A stretch of 34,745 bases of DNA, taken from the NCBI GenBank assembly GCA_945907065.1, contig CAMDSC010000024.1:1-34745 (forward strand). Direction: 5' to 3'. Below the pieces are notes generated by a model that was given only the letters and a program-made list of their open reading frames with translations, had not been told where the DNA came from and made no database searches. The position numbers were made by a program, and so were the translations under genes. This DNA comes from Chitinophaga pinensis (GTDB taxonomy: Bacteria; Bacteroidota; Bacteroidia; NS11-12g; UBA9320). This document shows positions 1 to 8,489 of this stretch, one piece after another (position 1 is the first letter of the stretch; every line of letters starts with the position of its first letter).

Positions 1-1
1 T

Positions 2-949
2 CTTTTCATTGGAACAATTGTCGTTTTTGCAGGTTGTGTTTGTGAAAATGATAATAAATCAATGACGAAAAATGAATCGGTTTTGCTTCCAGATACCTCA
101 AAAATACCACATACTAAATTGGGGGATGAAATTCGTTACGGTTACCAATTGTTTACACGAACCGCCTATTACTTGGGGCCCGAAGGAAAGGTAATGCAAC
201 TTACAGGTAACAAAATGAATTGTAAGAATTGCCATCTCGATGCGGGAATACGGCCCATGAGTAATAGTTTGAGCGAATCCTATCTGAAATATCCGCAATA
301 CCGCGGCAGAGATGGAAAAGTTCTTACTGTGGAAGATAGAATTAATAATTGTTTTGAACGACCTATGAATGGAAAAATGTTGCCTTATGAAAGTCGTGAA
401 ATGAGAGCTATGGTGGCTTATATGCGTTGGTTATGTGAGGGAAGAAATGCATCGTTCAATGATGATACGTTGCACTTAGGAAAAATTACACTTATTGATA
501 GAGCTGCAAGTATTGAAAATGGAGCCAAAGTATATAGTAATAAATGTGTTAAGTGCCATGGTGCTGATGGCCAGGGAATATTAACCCCCGATAAAGAAAC
601 CTATATTTATCCGCCACTTTGGGGAATGAATAGCTATGCCCAAGGTAGTAGCATGCATCGAACCATCACTGCCAGTCGGTTTGTGAAATGGAGTATGCCT
701 TTTGCAGATAAAAAAACTTTACCACAATTAACGGATGAAGAAGTCTTTGATGTGGTAGCATTTATGAATTGTGACTCCATACATCCGCGGCCTTACAGAA
801 ATTTGAAGAAGGATTGTCCTGATATAGAATTTAAACCCATCGACTTTCCTGCAGGCCCATATTTAGACCCCTATCCTGAATCGCAACACAAACTGGGGCC
901 ATTTAAGCCCATCAAAGAATTTTATGAAAAACGCAATAGAAAAAACTAA
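2..949 (+). CDS. TsdA-like diheme cytochrome c lipoprotein, 5' end outside window
   Basis: A periplasmic c-type cytochrome with two CxxCH haem sites, at 221-235 (C-K-N-C-H) and 545-559 (C-V-K-C-H). The first half follows the thiosulfate dehydrogenase TsdA pattern: CHLDAG after haem 1, then a conserved cysteine at 350-352 in an N-C-F-x-x-x-M-N-G context, the place where TsdA has its unusual Cys axial ligand. W-S-M-P-F after haem 2 could supply a Met ligand. The first ATG is at 62, but the frame is open to base 2 and encodes a hydrophobic run ending V-F-A-G-C (Cys at 35-37), a lipobox. The true start is therefore upstream of the window and the mature protein is probably a lipoprotein. Tetrathionate formation or reduction is inferred from family; the general label diheme cytochrome c is safe. 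The end overlaps the next gene by 26 bases. Confidence 0.88.
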   Translation, partial: LFIGTIVVFAGCVCENDNKSMTKNESVLLPDTSKIPHTKLGDEIRYGYQLFTRTAYYLGPEGKVMQLTGNKMNCKNCHLDAGIRPMSNSLSESYLKYPQYRGRDGKVLTVEDRINNCFERPMNGKMLPYESREMRAMVAYMRWLCEGRNASFNDDTLHLGKITLIDRAASIENGAKVYSNKCVKCHGADGQGILTPDKETYIYPPLWGMNSYAQGSSMHRTITASRFVKWSMPFADKKTLPQLTDEEVFDVVAFMNCDSIHPRPYRNLKKDCPDIEFKPIDFPAGPYLDPYPESQHKLGPFKPIKEFYEKRNRKN

Positions 950-1895
950 CACATCAACTTTGACATTTTTAAAGCCATTATTTTTATTCATATTTATTGC
1001 CATTGGTTTTCACTCCGTAGCACAATTATCCGAGGCTAATTATAAGATTTATTCTGTAAAGCTTGGGAAGGAAGTAACACTTAGTGAAATAGGAAATGAT
1101 TTTGCCAATTATGATGTTTTGTTTTTTGGCGAAGAACATAACGATTCGGTAACCCATTATTTGGAAAGTAAAATGTTTGAAATACTGTATCAAAAAAATC
1201 CAAACCTAGCCTTGTCTATGGAAATGTTTGACCGTGATGTGCAGTTGGTAATGAATGAATACTTGAATGGAGATATTCGCGAAAAAAACTTTAAAAAAGA
1301 TGCCCGGGTGTGGAGCAATTACCGCGATTACCGGCCTATGGTGGAGTTTGCCAAAAGCAATAAACTGGATGTAATTTGTGCCAATGCCCCAAGCCGCTAC
1401 ACCAACTTGGCCGGCCGCAAAGGACAAAAAGCATTGATGACTTTGGGTAAAGAATCTAAAAAACAGTTTGCCCCTTTGCCCTACGACACCGCCACCGGAA
1501 AATACTATGAAAAACTGATGGATCTTTCAGGCCACTCAGCCGCCCTGGCTGCTACCGATACAGGAGCCAAAAAAGCTGCACCAGCCTTTTCAATGGGTAA
1601 TTTTAATTTGGTAATGGGCCAATCGCTTTGGGATGCCACCATGGCCTATTCTATTTCTCAATACATGAAACACAACAAAGGCAAAAAAGTGATGCAGGTA
1701 AACGGTAGGTTTCATAGCGATGAAGGTTTTGCCGCAGTAACACAGCTTAAAAAATACATGCCAAAACTAAAACCTTTAATAATTTCAACAGGCAGTGATG
1801 ATGCTTATCCAAATATTGACTGGAGCCTACATAAATCATTGGGTGATTATATTATAATTACCGACCCCAGCGTTCCAAGAACTTATAAGGATTAG
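924..1895 (+). CDS. ChaN-family haem-binding protein (DUF399)
   Basis: A 323-residue exported protein of the ChaN/Cofac_haem_bdg family, whose founding members bind haem and are linked to iron handling. An N-terminal hydrophobic segment (about residues 15-34, ending S-V-A-Q) acts as signal peptide; no lipobox cysteine is seen. The family hallmarks are the G-E-E-H-N-D motif near residue 69, S-M-E-M-F-D-R near 98, and N-G-x-F-H near the C-terminus. The start at 924 lies inside the preceding cytochrome gene (26-base overlap), so the two are almost surely co-transcribed and translationally coupled. A haem-binding protein next to a haem protein fits, but a direct partnership is inference. Confidence 0.85.
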   Translation: MKNAIEKTNTSTLTFLKPLFLFIFIAIGFHSVAQLSEANYKIYSVKLGKEVTLSEIGNDFANYDVLFFGEEHNDSVTHYLESKMFEILYQKNPNLALSMEMFDRDVQLVMNEYLNGDIREKNFKKDARVWSNYRDYRPMVEFAKSNKLDVICANAPSRYTNLAGRKGQKALMTLGKESKKQFAPLPYDTATGKYYEKLMDLSGHSAALAATDTGAKKAAPAFSMGNFNLVMGQSLWDATMAYSISQYMKHNKGKKVMQVNGRFHSDEGFAAVTQLKKYMPKLKPLIISTGSDDAYPNIDWSLHKSLGDYIIITDPSVPRTYKD

Positions 1896-1963
1896 AGGCG
1901 TTATTTTTGTTCTAAAGAAATCATATTTAGCATATCTTATTTTTTTTACACCTTTGCACCTGC

Positions 1964-2890
1964 ATGAACAGCCAAAATATATTTAAATTAATATCTCGCT
2001 TATTAATAGCGTTTGGCATATTGTTTATCAATCTATTTTTGTTTACAGCTTTGGCTCAGTTTGTTTGTCAGGCGGTGTATCATATTAATATTAGCAACTA
2101 CATAGGGGCTGGTAATTTTATAGGTGCAAGAACCAACGAAATACATGCTACACGGTTGTTTTTTGCTATTTATTCCATAGGCACTTTTGTTTTTTCTTCT
2201 TTTATTCTTGCCCTTATTTTTAAACAAAAACCTACCGAATATTTAGGACTTAATACTTTCCCTAAAGCAATTTATCTGGCAATTGTTCCTTTGTTATTAT
2301 TGGTATCGCTTCCTTTGCTTTCATGGTTGGTAGAAATGAATAACCAATTGGTTTTCCCCCAATTTCTTTCGGGCTTAGAAAAGCAATTGAAAATAATGGA
2401 AGACCAAAATAATAAGTTGTATAGCCTTATGTTAGGAATGAATGGCTATAGCGATTTGTTTATTAATATTGTTGTAATGGCTTTAATTCCGGCAATAGGC
2501 GAAGAGTTGTTTTGCCGCGGGGTTTTGCTCAATGTGGTGTATGATTATTCCGGTAAATTTTTAAAGTCAGTTGTAGTTGTCGCGGTTATTTTCACCTTGT
2601 TTCACATGCAGTTTTATAAATTTGTGCCAATGATGGTATTGGCTGTTATCCTCGGTTTTTTTATCAATTGGACTCAAAGTATTTGGGCATCTATATTGTT
2701 TCATTTTTTAAACAATACTGCAGCCGTGCTGGGTAATTTTTATTACCAAAAAGGCTTTAAAAATCTATTAACCGATGACAAAGCCCACATGCCAATAATT
2801 TTAACCATTCTTAGTTTTATAATTACCATCGCCCTAATTACTTGGGTCAACAAATTTTCAAAACAATCAACAGGTATTACACATGAATAA
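1964..2890 (+). CDS. CPBP family intramembrane glutamic endopeptidase
   Basis: A polytopic inner-membrane protein of 308 residues related to Rce1/CAAX proteases. The catalytic motif E-E-x-x-x-R is present (E180, E181, R185), followed by F210-x-x-x-H214 and H247-F-L-N250, the other family motifs. At least six membrane segments are visible, with a polar loop at about residues 125-160. Substrates of bacterial CPBP proteins are mostly unknown. A CACCTTTG sequence, one mismatch from the TAnnTTTG box, lies at 1949-1956, only seven bases before the ATG. The end overlaps cdsA by 8 bases, so the two form an operon. Confidence 0.9.
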   Translation: MNSQNIFKLISRLLIAFGILFINLFLFTALAQFVCQAVYHINISNYIGAGNFIGARTNEIHATRLFFAIYSIGTFVFSSFILALIFKQKPTEYLGLNTFPKAIYLAIVPLLLLVSLPLLSWLVEMNNQLVFPQFLSGLEKQLKIMEDQNNKLYSLMLGMNGYSDLFINIVVMALIPAIGEELFCRGVLLNVVYDYSGKFLKSVVVVAVIFTLFHMQFYKFVPMMVLAVILGFFINWTQSIWASILFHFLNNTAAVLGNFYYQKGFKNLLTDDKAHMPIILTILSFIITIALITWVNKFSKQSTGITHE

Positions 2891-3710
2891 TTTAACACAA
2901 AGAGCCATTTCGGGAACCGTATATGTTGCCATTATTTCTGGTAGTTTGCTTATGGGAAGTTGGTCAGCCTTTTCATTATTTTTAGTTCTTACTTTCATTT
3001 GTTTGTGGGAGTATAAAACCCTTTTGCTGGATGAATTGTCAGTTATTCAAAAAACCTTATTTATCTTGTGTGGACTGTATTTGTTCTCCGTATTAAGCCT
3101 TTGGCAGTTTATGTATATACGCCGTATTTATTATGGTATGGGTCTTTTATTTACTGTTTTGCTTTTTATTATTCAATTATTTCATAAGCATAAAACGCCC
3201 TTCGATATGATTGGCCGTCAACTTACAGGATGGATATATATTCCGTTTTCAATAGGATTGCTTTACGGTATTGGTTACCAAAAGTTTTTATACATAAACG
3301 ATGAAATAGCCTACAATGGCAAGTTTGTTTTAGCCATATTTATATTAATTTGGGCCAATGATACCTTTGCATATTTAACAGGAAGATGGCTTGGAAAAAC
3401 GTCTTTATTCAGTCGTATATCTCCCAAAAAAACAATTGAAGGGTCAATTGGTGGAGTGATACTAACCATGGCGGCAGCCGTTGGAATATTTTACTGGCAG
3501 CATCAGTTTACCATGGTTCAATATTGTATTTTGTCTGTAATAATAAGCATTGGAGCCACTCTGGGTGATTTAATAGAATCCATGCTTAAAAGAAGTTTGG
3601 ATATTAAAGATTCGGGTAATTTAATTCCAGGCCACGGCGGAATATTAGACCGAATGGATGCAACTTTGATTACCGCTTGGTTAGTATATTTCTATTGCCA
3701 GCTTATTTAG
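2883..3710 (+). CDS. cdsA: Phosphatidate cytidylyltransferase
   Basis: CDP-diacylglycerol synthase, the inner-membrane enzyme that makes CDP-diacylglycerol from phosphatidic acid and CTP, the branch point of bacterial phospholipid synthesis. The protein has 275 residues with about seven membrane segments. The full family signature is at residues 233-259: S-M-L-K-R, then K-D-S-G, then P-G-H-G-G-I-L-D-R-M-D. The start overlaps the CPBP protease gene by 8 bases. With psd about 1.3 kb downstream it places two steps of phosphatidylethanolamine synthesis together; no phosphatidylserine synthase is seen in the window. Confidence 0.96.
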   Translation: MNNLTQRAISGTVYVAIISGSLLMGSWSAFSLFLVLTFICLWEYKTLLLDELSVIQKTLFILCGLYLFSVLSLWQFMYIRRIYYGMGLLFTVLLFIIQLFHKHKTPFDMIGRQLTGWIYIPFSIGLLYGIGYQKFLYINDEIAYNGKFVLAIFILIWANDTFAYLTGRWLGKTSLFSRISPKKTIEGSIGGVILTMAAAVGIFYWQHQFTMVQYCILSVIISIGATLGDLIESMLKRSLDIKDSGNLIPGHGGILDRMDATLITAWLVYFYCQLI

Positions 3711-3731
3711 TAACATAATCGTTAAATCTTA

Positions 3732-3761
3732 TTGCCTTAACGTAAAATTAATTTAGCTTTG
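3732..3761 (+). promoter_or_regulatory. Bacteroidota-type promoter for the Glu/Leu/Phe/Val dehydrogenase
   Basis: The -7 box TAGCTTTG is at 3754-3761 and a -33 TTG at 3732-3734, separated by 19 bases. The leader to the ATG at 3799 would be about 30 bases. Confidence 0.6.
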
Positions 3762-3798
3762 CGCCTCTTTTTATAAAGCTATTATTTAGTAAATAAAC

Positions 3799-5058
3799 AT
3801 GACTCATAACCAACCAGAACACTTGAATCCATTGGATTCTATGAAAGAACGGTTTTCAAATGCGGCCAATATTCTTGGCCTTGACCAAATGACTTACGAT
3901 ATGCTCATCAACCCTCAAAAAGTGGTTATAGTAAGTCTTCCGGTAATTTTAGATGATGGAAAATTAAAGGTGTTTGAAGGAATACGAGTGGTTCATTCAG
4001 CCAGTATGGGGCCTAGCAAAGGTGGAATTCGTTATTCCATGAATGTTACCCTTGACGAAGTAAAAGCACTTGCCGCATGGATGACTTGGAAATGTGCCGT
4101 AGTTGGAATTCCTTATGGTGGTGCCAAAGGCGGTATAAAATGCGACCCGCGAAATATGAGCCAAGGTGAGTTGGAACGACTTACCCGCTCCTATACAGCA
4201 GCTATGCAAGATGTATTTGGTCCGGATAGAGATATTCCAGCCCCTGATATGGGAACCAATCAACAAACGATGGCTTGGATTATGGATGAATATTCAAAAA
4301 TTAAAGGAATATCAAGTCCAGCGGTAGTAACTGGCAAGCCATTAGTTTTAGGAGGCTCATTAGGCCGAGTAGAGGCTACAGGCCGAGGTGTAATGGTAAC
4401 TGCAAGAGGTGCTATGGCAAAATTAAAAATGGATCCGCAAAGCTGTACTTGTGCCGTTCAAGGATTTGGTAATGTAGGATCTATTTCTGCCAAATTATTA
4501 GCCATGCAAGGTTTAAAAATTGTGGCTATATCTGATGTTACAGGAGGTTATTATAAAAAAGATGGTATCAATATAGAAGAAGCGATAGCTTATGTTGAAA
4601 AAAACAACGGTACCTTAGAAGGATTTAACGCGGATAGAATTACCAACGATGAATTATTAACTCTAGATGTAGACGTATTGGTGCCTGCAGCAATGGAAGA
4701 CCAAATAACGGATGATAATGCACATGCCATCAAAGCTAAATTGGTGGTAGAAGGTGCTAATGGCCCAATAGCCAGTAATGCTGATAAAATATTGCATACG
4801 AATAAAGTTAATATTGTTCCTGATATATTGGCTAATGCTGGTGGGGTTAGCGTTTCATATTTTGAATGGGTGCAAAACCGCTTAGGTTATTATTGGACAG
4901 AAGAACGAGTGAACAGAAGAGCTGACCGAGTAATGAAACAAGCTTTTGATAATGTGTATCAAGCTTCGCAAAAATATGATGTAAGCATGCGAACTGCCGC
5001 ATATATAGTAGCTATTGATAAGGTGGCCAGTACTCAACGTTTAAGAGGGGTATTCTAA
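3799..5058 (+). CDS. Glu/Leu/Phe/Val dehydrogenase, probably glutamate dehydrogenase
   Basis: A cytoplasmic amino-acid dehydrogenase of 419 residues that interconverts glutamate and 2-oxoglutarate plus ammonia, by family. The substrate domain has G-P-S-K-G-G-I-R (Lys binding the substrate carboxylate), then P-Y-G-G-A-K-G-G-I with the catalytic lysine region, and D-I-P-A-P-D-M-G-T. The Rossmann domain carries G-F-G-N-V-G for the dinucleotide. The sequence resembles NAD-dependent GudB/RocG enzymes more than the longer NADP-type, but cofactor choice is not proven. Its own promoter precedes it. The stop codon shares one base with the psd start (TAATG), so psd is translationally coupled to it. Confidence 0.92.
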   Translation: MTHNQPEHLNPLDSMKERFSNAANILGLDQMTYDMLINPQKVVIVSLPVILDDGKLKVFEGIRVVHSASMGPSKGGIRYSMNVTLDEVKALAAWMTWKCAVVGIPYGGAKGGIKCDPRNMSQGELERLTRSYTAAMQDVFGPDRDIPAPDMGTNQQTMAWIMDEYSKIKGISSPAVVTGKPLVLGGSLGRVEATGRGVMVTARGAMAKLKMDPQSCTCAVQGFGNVGSISAKLLAMQGLKIVAISDVTGGYYKKDGINIEEAIAYVEKNNGTLEGFNADRITNDELLTLDVDVLVPAAMEDQITDDNAHAIKAKLVVEGANGPIASNADKILHTNKVNIVPDILANAGGVSVSYFEWVQNRLGYYWTEERVNRRADRVMKQAFDNVYQASQKYDVSMRTAAYIVAIDKVASTQRLRGVF

Positions 5059-5714
5059 TGTATTTGCACCGCGAAGGCTTTGCCACAATTTTAATAGCTT
5101 CTATCGTATTGATAGGAATAAATTACTTAAGTGATAAGTTTATACCTTATGCGTTGATTAAAAGTATTCTAGTTATACTTTCATTAGCTGTATTTGTTAT
5201 CATTCTTCAGTTTTTCAGAAATCCAAGTCGTCAATTAACTCAGGATGCAAGTGCTATAATAGCACCTGCTGATGGTAAAGTTGTGGTTATAGAAAAAGTT
5301 TTTGAGAAGGAATTTTTAAATGCTGAATGCATGCAGATTTCTATTTTTATGTCGCCTTTTAATGTGCATGTAAATCGCAATCCAGTAAGTGGAATAGTAA
5401 AATATTTTAAATACCATAAAGGTAAATATTTAGTAGCTTGGCATCCAAAATCAAGCGAACTTAATGAGAGAACTACTACCGTTATAGAAACCGAAAACGG
5501 TGATAAAATATTGTTTCGTCAAATAGCCGGTGCTTTAGCTCGACGTATTTGTTGGTATGTAAAAGAAGGACAACCTGTAAAGCAAGCTCAAGAGATGGGA
5601 TTTATTAAATTTGGCTCACGGGTTGATGTTTTTGTCCCTTTAAATGCTACGATTAACGTAAAAATTGGTGAAAAGACATCTGGCGGACAAACCATTATTG
5701 CAAAATTGAAATAG
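5058..5714 (+). CDS. psd: Phosphatidylserine decarboxylase family protein
   Basis: A 218-residue pyruvoyl-dependent decarboxylase that converts phosphatidylserine to phosphatidylethanolamine at the inner membrane. This is the short (archaeal/Bacteroidota) type. Two N-terminal membrane segments (about residues 8-55) are followed by A-P-A-D-G-K, and by F-N-V-H-V-N-R with catalytic histidine. Near the C-terminus is F-G-S-R-V-D, where the chain self-cleaves between Gly and Ser to make the pyruvoyl group. The start overlaps the dehydrogenase stop by one base. With the upstream cdsA it belongs to phospholipid synthesis. Confidence 0.94.
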   Translation: MYLHREGFATILIASIVLIGINYLSDKFIPYALIKSILVILSLAVFVIILQFFRNPSRQLTQDASAIIAPADGKVVVIEKVFEKEFLNAECMQISIFMSPFNVHVNRNPVSGIVKYFKYHKGKYLVAWHPKSSELNERTTTVIETENGDKILFRQIAGALARRICWYVKEGQPVKQAQEMGFIKFGSRVDVFVPLNATINVKIGEKTSGGQTIIAKLK

Positions 5715-5729
5715 TTTAAATTATCTTTG
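5698..5729 (+). promoter_or_regulatory. Promoter of the small Cys/Lys-rich secreted protein
   Basis: The -7 box TATCTTTG is at 5722-5729 and a -33 TTG at 5698-5700, inside the end of psd, 21 bases upstream. It gives the small gene its own transcript with a leader of about 20 bases. Confidence 0.6.
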
Positions 5730-5754
5730 AATATTAAATATAAAAAATAATAAA

Positions 5755-6006
5755 ATGAAAAAATTAGTATTAGTATTAGGATTGGTAATGGGTTCAATGC
5801 TTGCATCTGATGCAATAGCTGCTGTAAACATTAATGGAAACACTGTTGAGCATAACGACGGAGCTAAACACAGAAAAAAGAAAAACTGTAAAAAAGCATG
5901 TTGCAATAGTGATGCTGCCGCTACCCCAAAAAAGGGCTGTTCTAAAGAAGGATCATCTTGCTGCAAAAAGAAAACTACTACTGAAGCCCCAGCTCCGAGT
6001 AAGTAA
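5755..6006 (+). CDS. Small secreted Cys/Lys-rich protein of unknown function
   Basis: An 83-residue protein that I do not recognise. A clear signal peptide covers residues 1-23 (K-K, a hydrophobic core, cleavage after A-I-A-A). The mature part of about 60 residues is highly basic and has six cysteines at 45, 49, 50, 62, 69 and 70, two of them in C-C pairs, set in Lys runs, followed by a Thr/Ala/Pro-rich tail. The cysteine spacing suggests metal binding or disulfides, but no named family is evident. It has its own TAnnTTTG promoter and a strong terminator, so it is a monocistronic unit between psd and the cyclophilin gene, which argues that it is a real, possibly well-expressed gene. Confidence 0.75.
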   Translation: MKKLVLVLGLVMGSMLASDAIAAVNINGNTVEHNDGAKHRKKKNCKKACCNSDAAATPKKGCSKEGSSCCKKKTTTEAPAPSK

Positions 6007-6028
6007 TTTTAAAATATCTTAAAAATAG

Positions 6029-6064
6029 AAAGGTCTGTTCATTAGTGAGCAGACCTTTTTTATT
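6029..6064 (+). terminator. Intrinsic terminator after the Cys/Lys-rich gene
   Basis: Stem of 12 pairs (6029-6040 with 6047-6058, one G-T pair) around the six-base loop ATTAGT, followed by a run of T. Confidence 0.88.
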
Positions 6065-6109
6065 TAATGAAAATTCTACTTTCTGATTATATTCGCTGAA
6101 AATAATATC

Positions 6110-7063
6110 ATGAAAAATATATTCTTAGTTTCCTTATTATTATTTACTACAACGTTTTTTAGTTGCAAAAAAGACGGATGTACGGATAAAGATGCCGATA
6201 ATTTTTGTAAAGAATGTAAAAATGGCGGTGTATGTCAATTCACGGATAATATTTTATTTTGGTTTGATAGAACCACTTCACAACAGATAATGACAGCGGG
6301 AAGTACAAACCTTTCATATTATATAGATGGCAATTTGGTAGGTTCATCAGCTGCAGGGGGTAAAGATTCAGGGCTAAGAGTGGCCGTGTCTCTGGGAACC
6401 TCAAAAAGCAAAACGGTGTCATATAGAGTGCTGGATCAGGATAAAGCGGTGATCTGGGAAGGAAAGGCAGATCTGAAAGCTAAACAAGGCACATTGGTGG
6501 ATTTGAGTATAAGAGAACAACGGGAAGAGATTATTGAAATTAAAACCGCATTTGGCACTATGTATATGTGGCTTAATAAAAAAACATTAAAACATCGGGC
6601 TAATTTTTTAAAGTTGGTAAGGCAAAGCTTTTATGACAGCACCACGTTTCACCGTTGTGTAAACAATTTTGTAATACAAGGAGGTGATCCATTATCAAAA
6701 GATGACAATCCTTCAAATGATGGCAGCGGAGGCCCTGGTTATACAATAGATGCCGAGATTGATACTTCACTATATAAACACGACTATGGTGCAGTAGGCA
6801 CAGCCCGAGACAATAATCCACAAAAGAAATCAAATGGTTCGCAATATTATGTTGTTATTCAAACCGGAGGTGCACATTTTCTCGACAATAATTACACCGT
6901 ATTTGCTAAAATTATTAAAGGCATGGATGTAGCCTTAGCCATAAATAGCCAGCCAAAAACGAGTGACCGACCCAAGACTAATATTTATATGGATATCAAC
7001 CTGCTTTATAAAACCCAAAAACAAATTACAGATGAATTTGGGTATAGCAATTTTAGTTGGTAG
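6110..7063 (+). CDS. Cyclophilin-type peptidyl-prolyl isomerase lipoprotein
   Basis: A 317-residue envelope lipoprotein. The signal peptide ends in a lipobox, F-F-S-C, with Cys19 as the lipidated residue. A short cysteine-rich stretch follows (about residues 23-43), resembling the C-T-D-x-x-A-x-N-x motif common in Bacteroidota lipoproteins. Next is a beta-rich region of about 100 residues. The cyclophilin domain lies at about 142-300, with F180-H-R182 (catalytic Arg) and the V-I-Q-G-G-D-P motif just after it. It probably helps fold exported proteins in the periplasm. The 3' end overlaps the convergent membrane-protein gene by 11 bases. Confidence 0.9.
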   Translation: MKNIFLVSLLLFTTTFFSCKKDGCTDKDADNFCKECKNGGVCQFTDNILFWFDRTTSQQIMTAGSTNLSYYIDGNLVGSSAAGGKDSGLRVAVSLGTSKSKTVSYRVLDQDKAVIWEGKADLKAKQGTLVDLSIREQREEIIEIKTAFGTMYMWLNKKTLKHRANFLKLVRQSFYDSTTFHRCVNNFVIQGGDPLSKDDNPSNDGSGGPGYTIDAEIDTSLYKHDYGAVGTARDNNPQKKSNGSQYYVVIQTGGAHFLDNNYTVFAKIIKGMDVALAINSQPKTSDRPKTNIYMDINLLYKTQKQITDEFGYSNFSW

Positions 7064-8402
7064 TTACCTTTTTCCAAAATTTTAAATTTTGAAAAAGCTG
7101 CGCAAAAAATAAAGAAGCAAAACAGATTATTATTAATTCCACCGGCAAGGCAAAGCGGCTAGCTCCTAAAGGCCCTGTTAAAAAAGCAATATAAAATATA
7201 ACTATTGCCCCGGCCCATGCCAATCTGTTTTTTCTTTGAAGCCATAAAAAGCCTAAAAAACCAAAGGTTTTTAAAACATTAATAATGAAAATTAATACTA
7301 AAGAAATTGAAACAATAGGATGTTCATTAAACATACTTTTTAGGCGACTTTCATTGGTTCCCTTATGCAAAAAGCCTGTAGAATTTTTTTCTTCTATTCT
7401 TAAAAAATTATAAATATCAAACCTTCCTGGATCTAAAAAGAAGTAAGCTACACCTTTGCAATGGTATAAAAAATAACCTCTAATATGAGATAGCAAAGCT
7501 TCTTTACAAACTTTATTTACCTGATTATAGTTTTCTTTAAACTCATATTTGGTATGAGGCACAATCATTAAGGGTTCCAATAGTTTTTCAGTTTCGGCTT
7601 TGCCAATAGCTTTATTCAAATACAAATTGGTATTGTAATGCAACAAATTAATATACCCAATGGAACTGTAATGAAATACTTCTGTTAGTTTTTCATTTTG
7701 CTTGCAGATAGCAAACCAACTTAAAAAAGGAATAATAACCAGAATGGTTAATAGCTTGGAGTGGTTTTGTTTTATCACAATGATTAAGCTGTATAAAGAA
7801 ATACCAAAGGAAGCAAGAAGAAAAATGGGTTTAGTAAGGGCTGCCAGAGTTGAAAATAGGATTAACGATATTAACCAAATAGATTTTTTGGATTTTATAT
7901 AAAAAGCAAACGATACAATGCAAATCATAATGAACGATTGCAACCATAAATCGGCCATTATAAATTGGCTATAGATAAACTGTGAAGGGGTGAGAAGTAT
8001 AAAAAAGGCTAAAAAAATATAGGCCAATGAATGCTTTTTGATAAGTTGTTTTAAAAGTATTAACGCTAAATAAATATTAAATAAGCCTAAAAATAGCTGA
8101 AGTAAATAAACAAAATTTAAGTGAAGATTGAGTGAACGGAAGGTATATAAAACAATAGGATAGAAAGGGGTTCGCTTACTGTAAAGTCTATAATCAACCT
8201 CAGCAGATTGCGGCCCGGCATAAAAGGTTTTATTAATTTCAAAGCTTTTACTACTGCTTATATATTCCTCTGAATCGCGCAATAAAACGGGTTGATTGCT
8301 CAAAGAAAAAAATAAAACAAAGTGATAAACTATCAAAAACAGAACTAAGATTATTCTTATCTTCTTTGAATCATTTTCAAAAATGGAGGTCAATCCGTTC
8401 AT
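7053..8402 (-). CDS. GT-C type membrane glycosyltransferase-like protein
   Basis: A polytopic inner-membrane protein of 449 residues with roughly ten or eleven hydrophobic segments. The first extracytoplasmic loop has an acidic motif, R-D-S-E-E-Y (D43, E45, E46), where ArnT/PMT-type (GT39) enzymes have their catalytic acidic residue, and a Y-S-K-R-T-P-F-Y-P context typical of that superfamily. It would use a polyprenyl-phosphate sugar as donor; the acceptor is unknown. The gene converges on the cyclophilin gene with an 11-base overlap and shows no obvious promoter box. Family assignment rests on topology and the acidic loop, so it is moderate. Confidence 0.7.
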   Translation of the reverse strand: MNGLTSIFENDSKKIRIILVLFLIVYHFVLFFSLSNQPVLLRDSEEYISSSKSFEINKTFYAGPQSAEVDYRLYSKRTPFYPIVLYTFRSLNLHLNFVYLLQLFLGLFNIYLALILLKQLIKKHSLAYIFLAFFILLTPSQFIYSQFIMADLWLQSFIMICIVSFAFYIKSKKSIWLISLILFSTLAALTKPIFLLASFGISLYSLIIVIKQNHSKLLTILVIIPFLSWFAICKQNEKLTEVFHYSSIGYINLLHYNTNLYLNKAIGKAETEKLLEPLMIVPHTKYEFKENYNQVNKVCKEALLSHIRGYFLYHCKGVAYFFLDPGRFDIYNFLRIEEKNSTGFLHKGTNESRLKSMFNEHPIVSISLVLIFIINVLKTFGFLGFLWLQRKNRLAWAGAIVIFYIAFLTGPLGASRFALPVELIIICFASLFFAQLFQNLKFWKKVTTN

Positions 8403-8433
8403 AATTATATTTTAGATATTGAAAAATGATTCG

Positions 8434-8466
8434 TTTGTAAAATTAAAGGCAATATACCTATGTTTG
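8434..8466 (+). promoter_or_regulatory. Promoter of the T9SS-secreted protein
   Basis: TTTG at 8434-8437 and the -7 box TATGTTTG at 8459-8466, separated by 21 bases, with a leader of about 17 bases before the ATG at 8490. Confidence 0.6.
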
Positions 8467-8489
8467 TTTAGGTTTTATAAAATATTGAT

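Noticed and set aside
5721-5966. Minus-strand ORF opposite the Cys/Lys-rich gene
   Set aside because: The plus-strand gene has a signal peptide, promoter and terminator; the minus frame has none and is a shadow.
6092-6099. TATATTCG as promoter of the cyclophilin gene
   Set aside because: One mismatch in the conserved TTTG and no -33 partner; not strong enough to list.
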